Origin: Bacteroidota bacterium | GTDB taxonomy: Bacteria; Zhuqueibacterota; Zhuqueibacteria; Zhuqueibacterales; Geothermadaptataceae | Length of the DNA: 9,839 bases | Reading direction: 5' to 3' | Assembly (NCBI GenBank): GCA_011375275.1 | Contig: DRLW01000324.1 | Coordinates: forward strand, 1-9,839 | In this document: piece by piece, positions 1-5,424 of the stretch | Layout of the letters: every line of letters begins with the position of its first letter | Position numbering within the stretch: the first letter of the stretch is position 1 | The notes under the pieces: generated by a model | The model's input: only the letters and a program-made list of their open reading frames with translations | The model's database searches: none | Told to the model about the DNA's origin: nothing | Made by a program: the position numbers and the translations under genes

Positions 1-35
1 AGGAGATAAGGGCATTTTTTGACTGCCCGAGGGCC

Positions 36-1346
36 TCATGCATCAGCAGCAGGGCGATGCCAGAACAGACCGCGGTTGTACACGCCCACGGCGCGCCCGG
101 TCAGCTCCTCGCCGATAAACGGGCTGTTACGCGATTTGGAATAGAACTCTTCGGCGTGAACCTGCCATTTCTGGGCAGCGTCGAACAGGGTGAGATTGGC
201 CGGCTCTCCTTCCTGCACGATGGCCTGCGGCAGGTTGAGGATGTGCCTCGGCGCGCGGGTGATCTTCTCCAACGCCTGCGCCAGGGACAGATGTCCAGGG
301 AGAACCAGCTTGCTGATGATCAGCCCGATGGCTGTCTCCAGCCCGGTGATGCCAAAGGGCGCTGCCGTAAACTCGACCTCTTTTTCCTCCGGCGCATGCG
401 GCGCATGGTCTGTGGCGATGACATCGATGGTGCCATCTTTGAGACCGGCGATCATGGCCTCGACATCGTTCTGCGTGCGCAGGGGAGGGTTCATCTTGTA
501 GTTGGCATCGTAACTCTCGATATGGTCGTCGGTCAGGCAGAAGTGGTGGGGCGTCACCTCGCAGGTGACCTTGACGCCGCGTTTTTTCGCCCGGCGCACC
601 AGCTCGACGGCGCCGGCAGTGGAGATGTGCGCGATGTGCACGCGCGCGCCGGTGTACTCCGCGAGCAGGATATCCCGCGCCACGATCAGGTCTTCGGCGA
701 TGCCCGGAATGCCGGGCAGCCCGAGCCGCGTCGATGCTGCGCCCTCATTCATGGCGCCGCCGCGGGCCAGGGAAACATCCTCGCAATGCTCGATGATCGG
801 CACATCGTACATGCTGGCGTACTCCATCGCGCGGCGGGTAATCGCCGCGGTGGCGATGGCCACACCGTCGTCCGAAAAAGCTACAGCACCGGCATCGACG
901 AGATCGGCCATTTCGCTGAGCTCTTCGCCGCGCTGGCCTACCGTGGCTGCCGCGATCGGGTGCAGGTCCACCGGCGTCTCTTCGGCCTTGGCGATCTGCA
1001 TCTCGATGATGCCGCGGTTGTCTGCCACGGGCGCGGTGTTTGGCATCGGGCAGACGCCGGTAAAACCACCGGAAACCGCTGCCGCGCAACCGGTGGCGAT
1101 GGTTTCCTTATCCTCACGCCCGGGTTCGCGGAAGTGCACGTGCATGTCAAACCAGCCCGGCGAGATGTACCTCCCCCGCGCGTCGAAAACCGGGAAATTT
1201 TTCTGCTCGATGTTTTCTGCAATGCGCGCGATGCGGCTGTCGCTGATCAGCACATCAGCGCGGCGTTCTTCGCCGCTGGCCGGATCGAGCAGGATGCCGT
1301 TGCGGATCAACAGCTCTGGCGTTTTTTCATAGGAGATGCTTTTCAC
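36..1346 (-). CDS. pyrC: Dihydroorotase (PyrC), class I
   Basis: This 436-residue protein is a cytoplasmic amidohydrolase that interconverts N-carbamoyl-aspartate and dihydroorotate, the third step of UMP synthesis. The class I signature DMHVHFREPG lies at residues 67-76, with metal ligands H69 and H71. By alignment from memory, the other ligands are an Asp in SDDG (158-161), H187, H240 in HIAHIST and D313 in TDHAPH. All the expected catalytic residues are present, so this is not an inactive DHOase-like partner of PyrB. The length fits bacterial class I enzymes (about 420-440). The start is GTG at 1346: a GAGGT Shine-Dalgarno (1352-1356 on the plus strand) sits 5 nt upstream and no ATG is better placed. 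The gene lies downstream of pyrB in the same direction, across about 360 bp of repeat-rich DNA, so it may be co-transcribed from pyrR or have its own promoter. I found no convincing promoter box just upstream. Confidence 0.97.
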   Translation of the reverse strand: MKSISYEKTPELLIRNGILLDPASGEERRADVLISDSRIARIAENIEQKNFPVFDARGRYISPGWFDMHVHFREPGREDKETIATGCAAAVSGGFTGVCPMPNTAPVADNRGIIEMQIAKAEETPVDLHPIAAATVGQRGEELSEMADLVDAGAVAFSDDGVAIATAAITRRAMEYASMYDVPIIEHCEDVSLARGGAMNEGAASTRLGLPGIPGIAEDLIVARDILLAEYTGARVHIAHISTAGAVELVRRAKKRGVKVTCEVTPHHFCLTDDHIESYDANYKMNPPLRTQNDVEAMIAGLKDGTIDVIATDHAPHAPEEKEVEFTAAPFGITGLETAIGLIISKLVLPGHLSLAQALEKITRAPRHILNLPQAIVQEGEPANLTLFDAAQKWQVHAEEFYSKSRNSPFIGEELTGRAVGVYNRGLFWHRPAADA

Positions 1347-1351
1347 GGTTT

Positions 1352-1356
1352 ACCTC
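1352..1356 (-). promoter_or_regulatory. Ribosome binding site of pyrC (supports GTG start)
   Basis: GAGGT on the minus strand is separated by 5 nt (AAACC) from the GTG at 1346. Its strength and spacing support GTG as the true pyrC start. Confidence 0.75.
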
Positions 1357-1400
1357 GTTTTTATTTCCCTTTGTCACATGGCTTTGCACAGCCGCTTCTC

Positions 1401-1494
1401 GTCACACCGCTCCCATAGCCCAAGCCTCTCGTCACACCGCTCCTGCGGTGTGACGTCCGCATCCGCGGTGTGACGCCAGCTCCTGCGGTGTGAT
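1401..1494. repeat. Palindromic repeat cluster A (GTCACACCGC family)
   Basis: The 10-mer GTCACACCGC occurs at 1401-1410 and 1431-1440. Its reverse complement GCGGTGTGAC occurs at 1445-1454 and 1465-1474, and once with a final T at 1485-1494. Sites 1431-1440 and 1445-1454 form a perfect 10-bp stem with a TCCT loop. The further half-sites are spaced about 20 nt apart. The same family appears at 1664-1707 and 5276-5309, always outside genes, which resembles REP/BIME-type extragenic palindromes. No associated transposase is visible. Confidence 0.85.
1431..1484. repeat. 54-bp direct repeat, copy 1
   Basis: This 54-nt segment matches 1664-1717 at every position except one (C1476 here, T1709 there). 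It contains the perfect TCCT-loop palindrome plus an extra GCGGTGTGAC half-site. The flank just before it (CCCAAGCC followed by pyrimidines) is also similar in both copies. Confidence 0.9.
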
Positions 1495-1594
1495 GCCCGC
1501 ACCCGTGTTGAGCGTCGGATGCATCATTCGCAAAATAATCTTCCGTCCGGGCGAGTGTCGTCTGTTCGTAAAATGTTGTGCCGATATTCGGGAG

Positions 1595-1627
1595 ATTCCG
1601 GTATCCCGCTTGCGCGGGAACCGGAAT
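1595..1627. repeat. GC-rich hairpin, possible dispersed repeat
   Basis: ATTCCGGT (1595-1602) pairs with ACCGGAAT (1620-1627) and TCCCGC (1604-1609) pairs with GCGGGA (1614-1619). This gives 14 bp with a single bulged A1603 and a TTGC loop. Hairpins of this kind (attcc...cccgc...gcggga...ggaat) recur as short intergenic repeats in many bacterial genomes. Whether this one recurs here cannot be seen from one copy. No T-tract follows on either strand, so it is not an obvious intrinsic terminator. Confidence 0.7.
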
Positions 1628-1663
1628 GACAGCCGAGTCTGTTCGTCTCACCCCCCAAGCCCC

Positions 1664-1707
1664 GTCACACCGCTCCTGCGGTGTGACGTCCGCATCCGCG
1701 GTGTGAC
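1664..1707. repeat. Palindromic repeat cluster B (GTCACACCGC family)
   Basis: GTCACACCGC at 1664-1673 pairs perfectly with GCGGTGTGAC at 1678-1687 across a TCCT loop. A second GCGGTGTGAC follows at 1698-1707, directly next to the pyrB stop codon (1709-1711). This is the same arrangement as the core of cluster A. Confidence 0.85.
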
Positions 1708-1717
1708 GTCAGCTCCT
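1664..1717. repeat. 54-bp direct repeat, copy 2 (overlaps pyrB 3' end)
   Basis: This is the second copy of the segment at 1431-1484, with one mismatch. Its last 9 bases encode the final two residues (Arg-Ser) and the TGA stop of pyrB. The only base that differs from copy 1, T1709, is the third base of that stop codon on the minus strand. Confidence 0.9.
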
Positions 1718-2641
1718 CTGCTCCGCCTCCAGCCTGCCGCCGCTTTTGAGGTAGAGCACGGCCATGCGCACAGCCACGCCGTTGGTGACCTGGTCGAGAA
1801 TGATGGAAAATTCACTGTCGGCAAGATCGTTTTCCAGCTCGATGCCCCGGTTGATCGGCCCGGGATGCATGATGATGACATCTTTTTTCGCTCGCAGCAG
1901 CCGCTGGCGGGTGACGCCGAACTGCGAGGCATATTCCCGCAGAGAAGGAAAAAGAGCGGTTTTCTGCCGTTCGAGCTGGATGCGCAGGATGTTGAGCACA
2001 TCAGCCCATTGGATGGCGTCGTCCAGGCGGTGGAACACCGGGATGTCCCACTGTTCCGCCTCGCGCGGGATCAGAGTTTTCGGCCCGCAGATGGCGACCC
2101 GGGCGCCGAGTTTTTTCAGCCCGTGGATGTTCGAGCGCGCCACACGGCTGTGCAGAATATCGCCGATGATTGCGACTTTCAGGCCGCGAAGATCGCCGGC
2201 CCTTTCCTGCAGGGTCATCATGTCGAGCAGGGCCTGGGTCGGGTGCTCGTGCTGGCCATCGCCGGCGTTGATGATGATCGAATCGACACAGCGGGCGAGG
2301 AAGTGTGCCGCGCCGGCTGAGTTGTGCCGCAGGACGACCATGTCGATTTTCATGGCTTCGATATTGCGCGCGGTGTCGCGCAGGGTTTCCCCCTTGCTCA
2401 CTGAAGAGCCGCTGGAAGAAAAGGTGATGGTATCGGCTGAAAGACGTTTTTCGGCCAGCTCAAAGGAAATTCGCGTTCGCGTGGAAGGCTCGAAGAAAAG
2501 ATTGACGATGGTCTTGCCGCGCAGGGTTGGGACTTTCGGGATGGGGCGGCTGAGGACTTCCTTGAAGGAAAAAGCAGTGGCAAGTATTTGCCGGATCTCC
2601 TCTTCGCTGGTCTCTTCCAACCCCAAAAGGTGTTTGTTCAT
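1709..2641 (-). CDS. pyrB: Aspartate carbamoyltransferase catalytic subunit (PyrB)
   Basis: This enzyme joins carbamoyl phosphate and L-aspartate to give N-carbamoyl-aspartate, the committed step of de novo pyrimidine synthesis, in the cytoplasm. Carbamoyl-phosphate-site motifs are clear: STRT at residues 53-56, the mobile-loop Lys in SKGE (K83), R105 in LRH and HPTQ at 133-136. Aspartate-site residues lie in LRIQLERQ (219-226) and HPGPINRG (259-266). From the ATG at 2641 the protein has 310 residues, the usual length. A longer reading from a TTG at 2671 would run 26 nt into pyrR and add an atypical extension, so it is rejected; MNKHLLGLEE is a typical PyrB start. The ATG is 4 nt after the pyrR stop. 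The ribosome site is weak (AAGG about 12 nt upstream), so coupling to pyrR translation is likely. No pyrI-type regulatory subunit is present in the window. The stop codon lies in a repeat copy. Confidence 0.97.
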   Translation of the reverse strand: MNKHLLGLEETSEEEIRQILATAFSFKEVLSRPIPKVPTLRGKTIVNLFFEPSTRTRISFELAEKRLSADTITFSSSGSSVSKGETLRDTARNIEAMKIDMVVLRHNSAGAAHFLARCVDSIIINAGDGQHEHPTQALLDMMTLQERAGDLRGLKVAIIGDILHSRVARSNIHGLKKLGARVAICGPKTLIPREAEQWDIPVFHRLDDAIQWADVLNILRIQLERQKTALFPSLREYASQFGVTRQRLLRAKKDVIIMHPGPINRGIELENDLADSEFSIILDQVTNGVAVRMAVLYLKSGGRLEAEQRS

Positions 2642-2645
2642 CAAA

Positions 2646-3206
2646 CTAATCTGCCTTGTTTTTTCGTGCAATCAGACAAATGCGGTCCTCGCCATCAACA
2701 TTTTTCAACCGGACGGCGACCTCCTCTCCGAGGGAAGTCGGCAGGTTTTTGCCGATGTAATCAGCCTTGATCGGCAGTTGCCGGTGGCCGCGGTCCACCA
2801 GCACAGCCAGCTCGATGCGCTCCGGCCGTCCGAAGTCGATCAGCGCATCCAGAGCGGAGCGCACGGTGCGGCCGGTGTACAGCACATCATCGACGAGCAC
2901 CACGACTTTGCCGGTGATATCCACGGGGATGTCGGTTGTGCGCAAGCTCAGTTGCTTGCTGCGCCGGCTCAGGTCATCGCGATAAAAGGTCGCATCCAGG
3001 GTGCCCAGCGGCACATCGATGCCTTCGATCTCGCGGATTTTCTGCGCGATGCGCTCGGCAATCGGCACACCACGGGTGTGCAGGCCGACGAGCACCAGGT
3101 TTTCAGCCCCTTTGTTGCGCTCGAGAATCTCGAAGGCGAGACGGCTCAGGGTGCGTTCAACACCGGCCGCATCAACGACTTCGGCGATCACTTTTTCTTC
3201 CGGCAT
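2646..3206 (-). CDS. pyrR: PyrR: pyr operon RNA-binding attenuation regulator / uracil phosphoribosyltransferase
   Basis: PyrR-family proteins bind pyr leader RNA when UMP is high and favour transcription termination; many also have weak uracil phosphoribosyltransferase activity. The PRPP-binding loop VVLVDDVLYTGRT is at residues 102-114. The PyrR-specific segment VDRGHRQLPIKADYIGKNLP lies at about 137-156, and LVGLHTRGVPIA at 39-50. Length is 186 residues, close to the usual 180. The start is placed at ATG 3206 because GAGGT (3211-3215) precedes it by 4 nt. A GTG at 3212 would add two residues but overlaps that ribosome site. pyrR is first in the operon, 4 nt before pyrB. A terminator-like hairpin 48 nt upstream suggests it controls its own operon by attenuation. 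Regulatory activity here is inferred from family and context. Confidence 0.96.
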   Translation of the reverse strand: MPEEKVIAEVVDAAGVERTLSRLAFEILERNKGAENLVLVGLHTRGVPIAERIAQKIREIEGIDVPLGTLDATFYRDDLSRRSKQLSLRTTDIPVDITGKVVVLVDDVLYTGRTVRSALDALIDFGRPERIELAVLVDRGHRQLPIKADYIGKNLPTSLGEEVAVRLKNVDGEDRICLIARKNKAD

Positions 3207-3210
3207 GGGC

Positions 3211-3215
3211 ACCTC
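3211..3215 (-). promoter_or_regulatory. Ribosome binding site of pyrR (fixes ATG 3206)
   Basis: GAGGT on the minus strand lies 4 nt before ATG 3206. It overlaps the alternative GTG at 3212, which would have no comparable site of its own. Confidence 0.7.
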
Positions 3216-3253
3216 GCGGTTGACGTGGTTCGGGATTTTGCAGCTCCGGGCAT

Positions 3254-3290
3254 AAAAAAAGCTCTCGGTTATTCACTAACCCAAAGCTTT
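3254..3290 (-). terminator. Rho-independent terminator in the pyrR leader (candidate attenuator)
   Basis: On the minus strand, AAAGCT (3290-3285) pairs with AGCTTT (3263-3258), and GGTTA's partner TAACC closes an upper 5-bp stem (3281-3277 with 3271-3267). The loop is 5 nt, and a 3x3 internal loop separates the two stems. The second arm runs into seven consecutive T residues (3260-3254). The plus strand has no T-tract after the hairpin, so it is oriented towards pyrR. It sits 48 nt before the pyrR ATG and downstream of the candidate promoter, as expected for a pyr attenuator. A competing hairpin is possible: GCATTTC (3310-3304) with GAAAGC (3291-3286) would sequester the 5' arm. Confidence 0.75.
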
Positions 3291-3567
3291 CGTATTCTGG
3301 AATGAAATGCCATCGCGCAACCCTGCTGCAGGCGATGCAGCCGGTTCGCGCAGGCCCCGAAATTGTTGCTGGTACTGCTGTCGTGGACTGTCCATGCGCA
3401 CTGCGCTGTTTGCTAAAGTTACGTGGGATCCGCTTGCGGCTCAACCTGCAAAACTCCTGCCGCGCTCTCTGGCAAAACTGGTTGCGATAAACGGGAACAT
3501 TTCTGAACGGATGCATCCGGAAAAACCGCCGGCTGCTGATCCTGATCGATTTCATTATCAAAGCGGG

Positions 3568-3596
3568 ATAATAGGCAATGCAGCCAAAAAATGCAA
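3568..3596 (-). promoter_or_regulatory. Candidate promoter of the pyrR-pyrB operon
   Basis: On the minus strand, TTGCAT (3596-3591) and TATTAT (3573-3568) are separated by exactly 17 nt. The -10 box matches 5 of 6 consensus bases and the -35 only the TTG. An inverted repeat, ATTATC (3554-3559) with GATAAT (3567-3572), overlaps the -10 and the expected start site and could be an operator. FCB-group promoters can differ from the sigma-70 consensus, so confidence is limited. Confidence 0.4.
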
Positions 3597-3785
3597 GGAA
3601 TAACCCGCCATGGCAGAAATTTTACTTTGCCTCAGACCACCCTCATCGCCTCTGCCGTGGGCAGGGCAGAAAGGGAGGCGGATTTTCCATCCGGCAGTTT
3701 CCCTTTGCTTTTCAGGCTGGATTGGTTAGTTTGTTGCCTTTCTGCAATGCCACCAAACTCGGACAATCTGGAGCACAGCTTTTTT
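3597..3785 (+). promoter_or_regulatory. Structured upstream region of nhaC
   Basis: This stretch between the pyr promoter and the antiporter start has no supported gene; the reading frame is open upstream but unlike the conserved family N-terminus. It contains three stem-forming segments. CTGCC/GGCAG is at 3652-3664. A two-tier stem has AAAGGGA (3670-3676) pairing with TCCCTTT (3700-3706), enclosing CGGAT/ATCCG (3679-3683 with 3689-3693). A nested stem has AGTTTG (3728-3733) pairing with CAAACT (3754-3759), enclosing TTGC/GCAA. I recognise no known riboswitch family and see no clear plus-strand promoter. Confidence 0.4.
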
Positions 3786-5261
3786 ATGGAAAATACGACC
3801 CGGCGCGAGCCAACTCTCTTACAGGCATTAATCCCGGTTTTTTTCCTGGTCGGGATGCTGGCTTCCTCGGTATATCTTTTTGGCGGTGATTCCTCGTACG
3901 GGCCAAACCAGATCGCCCTGATCCTCGCTGCTGCACTGGCCGCTGCGATCGGTATTCGCAACGGTTTTCGCTGGAAGGAGATCGAACAGGGAATCGTCAA
4001 GGGCATCTCCCTGTCTCTCAATGCAGCTCTCATTCTGCTGGTCGTCGGCTCGCTGATCGGCACGTGGATTTTGTCCGGAATCGTGCCCAGTATGATCTAC
4101 TACGGCCTGCACCTGATGAATCCTTCGTTTTTCTATCCTGTCGCTGCTGTGGTCTGTGCGATCGTTGCTCTGGCAACCGGGAGTTCCTGGACCACGGCGA
4201 GCACCATCGGCATCGCTCTGATCGGCATTGCCGGTGCTCTCGGGCTGAATCTGGGCATCGCTGCCGGTGCCATAATTTCAGGCGCCTACTTTGGTGACAA
4301 GCTCTCGCCGCTTTCCGACACCACCAATCTGGCCCCGGCTATGGCAGGCACAGACCTGATCACCCACATCCGCCACATGCTCTGGACAACCATCCCGAGT
4401 ATGATCATCGCGCTGACCCTGTATTCGATACTCGGTTTCTTCTATACCCCTTCGGGTGAAGTCAACGAACTGCAGCCGATTTTTGACGCCCTGACCGGAT
4501 CATTCACCATCGGCTGGTATCTGCTGATCCCGCCGGCGGTGGTCATCGCTATGGTGGTCAAGCGCATCCCCGCGCTGCCGGCCTTGCTGATCGGCGCTTT
4601 GCTCGGCGGTATTTCAGCGATGATTTTTCAGCAGAGCGCTGTGGCCGCCTATGTTGGGAATGCGGACTTACCCCATATCGTCGTCCTGCTGAAAGGTTTC
4701 TGGATGGCGATGTTTCAGGAATATACGGCCAGCACGGGCAACGAGGCCATGGATGCACTGCTCTCCAGAGGGGGGATGGGCAGTATGCTCAACACCATCT
4801 GGCTGATCCTGTCTGCCATGACTTTTGGCGGGGTGATGGAAAAAACAAAGCTGCTCGAACGCCTGGCTGATTCCATTCTCAGCCTGGTATCCTCAACCGG
4901 CTCCCTGATTACCTCAACCCTGCTCACCAGCATCAGCACCAATATTTTGTCTGCTGATCAGTACATCTCCATCGTCCTGCCCGGCCGCATGTTCCGGCTG
5001 GAATACCAGCGCCGCGGTTTGCACCCGAAAAATCTCTCCCGCGCACTGGAAGATGCCGGCACCCTGACCTCGCCGATGATCCCGTGGAATACCTGCGGCG
5101 CATTCATGGCCACAGCCCTCGGCGTGCCCACCATGGTGTACATGCCCTTTGTCTTTCTCGGCATCATCAACCCGCTGATCTCTGCGATTTATGGATTTAC
5201 CGGCTTTACGATCGAAAAATTAACTGAGGAAGAGCTGGCAGAGATGCAGGAAACGAAGTGA
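3786..5261 (+). CDS. NhaC-family Na+/H+ antiporter
   Basis: This is an inner membrane secondary transporter of the NhaC family. The family exchanges Na+ for H+ and also includes malate/lactate and amino-acid antiporters, so the exact substrate is uncertain. From ATG 3786 the protein is 491 residues, typical of the family, with many hydrophobic spans from residue 12 to about 475. Conserved family stretches visible are GSSWTTASTIG (132-142), AYFGDKLSPLSDTTNLAP (167-184), STNILSADQYISIVLPGRMF (384-403) and EDAGTLTSPMIPWNTCGA (422-439). The open frame extends 65 codons upstream to 3591, but that part is not membrane-like and the family N-terminus matches MENTTRREPTLLQALIP. GGAG (3770-3773) lies 12 nt before the ATG, a longer spacing than usual. 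The gene is divergent from pyrR and convergent with the OmpA-domain gene, and appears to be a single-gene unit. Confidence 0.93.
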   Translation: MENTTRREPTLLQALIPVFFLVGMLASSVYLFGGDSSYGPNQIALILAAALAAAIGIRNGFRWKEIEQGIVKGISLSLNAALILLVVGSLIGTWILSGIVPSMIYYGLHLMNPSFFYPVAAVVCAIVALATGSSWTTASTIGIALIGIAGALGLNLGIAAGAIISGAYFGDKLSPLSDTTNLAPAMAGTDLITHIRHMLWTTIPSMIIALTLYSILGFFYTPSGEVNELQPIFDALTGSFTIGWYLLIPPAVVIAMVVKRIPALPALLIGALLGGISAMIFQQSAVAAYVGNADLPHIVVLLKGFWMAMFQEYTASTGNEAMDALLSRGGMGSMLNTIWLILSAMTFGGVMEKTKLLERLADSILSLVSSTGSLITSTLLTSISTNILSADQYISIVLPGRMFRLEYQRRGLHPKNLSRALEDAGTLTSPMIPWNTCGAFMATALGVPTMVYMPFVFLGIINPLISAIYGFTGFTIEKLTEEELAEMQETK

Positions 5262-5275
5262 GCCCATCGCCTCTC

Positions 5276-5309
5276 GTCACACCGCTCGACTTCGCTCCAG
5301 CGGTGTGAC
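5276..5309. repeat. Palindromic repeat C (GTCACACCGC family), between convergent genes
   Basis: GTCACACCGCT (5276-5286) pairs perfectly with AGCGGTGTGAC (5299-5309), an 11-bp stem with a 12-nt loop. The 19 bases at 5269-5287 are identical to 1424-1442 in cluster A. The hairpin lies 14 nt after the antiporter stop, where it could help end or protect transcripts from either side. No T-tract follows on either strand. Confidence 0.85.
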
Positions 5310-5424
5310 GCCCTCCAGCGGCAATACACAAGCGAAACGCGATCCCGCCTGCCCCGAAAGCCCGCACCTATTCCGAACCCGAAATGGCAGATGTCGAAAT
5401 CTTCGCCCTGAGCCGCACAGCCCC

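Larger units (their letters stand above)
1347..1708. other. Repeat-filled pyrB-pyrC intergenic region
   Basis: This stretch of about 360 bp holds no gene I can support. It contains two clusters of GTCACACCGC/GCGGTGTGAC half-sites (1401-1494 and 1664-1707), which share a 54-bp direct repeat. Between them is an unrelated GC-rich hairpin (1595-1627). One minus-strand frame stays open across most of the region in phase with pyrB, but it reads repeat sequence and resembles no protein family I know. The region may act at the mRNA level between pyrB and pyrC, for example in 3'-end stability or partial termination. That role is inferred only from the hairpins. Confidence 0.7.
3207..3561 (-). promoter_or_regulatory. 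Presumed 5' leader RNA of pyrR-pyrB
   Basis: This stretch runs from the predicted transcription start (about 3561) to the pyrR start and has no recognisable conserved gene. It contains the terminator at 3254-3290 and a perfect CATCGC/GCGATG hairpin (3337-3332 with 3316-3311). It also has CCAGAGAG (3472-3465), flanked by TGCC/GGCA arms. The CCAGAGAG element partly resembles the CC-NGNGA-GG loop that PyrR binds in Bacillus, but the closing GG is missing, so assignment as a PyrR site is weak. A 39-codon ORF (3395-3276) ends inside the terminator. Confidence 0.5.

Noticed and set aside
10..28. GGGCA/TGCCC hairpin just after pyrC
   Set aside because: The stem is only 5 bp with a 9-nt loop, and no T-tract follows on the minus strand. 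This is too weak to call a terminator.
57..1418. Plus-strand open frame of 453 codons opposite pyrC
   Set aside because: It is fully antisense to a clear dihydroorotase. Long antisense frames are common in GC-rich genes, and the translation has no recognisable domain.
1401..1494. Possible CRISPR array
   Set aside because: Units are about 20 nt apart, alternate in orientation and lack unique spacers of uniform length. They are palindromic repeats, not CRISPR.
1361..1651. Minus-strand open frame (96 codons) between pyrB and pyrC
   Set aside because: It reads through the palindromes and the dispersed hairpin. The translation (VIPVPAQAGYRNL and VTPRMRTSHRRSG) is typical of repeats mis-called as genes. 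It is in phase with pyrB but lies after its stop.
2642..2671. Longer pyrB start at TTG 2671
   Set aside because: It overlaps the pyrR end and adds ten atypical residues. ATG 2641 gives the normal 310-residue length and N-terminus.
3172..3561. Minus-strand open frame of 129 codons in the pyr leader
   Set aside because: It overlaps the pyrR start, is rich in Arg, Cys and Pro, has no domain and spans the terminator. It is probably a chance frame.
3591..3785. Upstream extension of the NhaC protein by 65 residues
   Set aside because: The extension does not look like the family N-terminus. It contains the stem-forming segments and part of the divergent pyr promoter.
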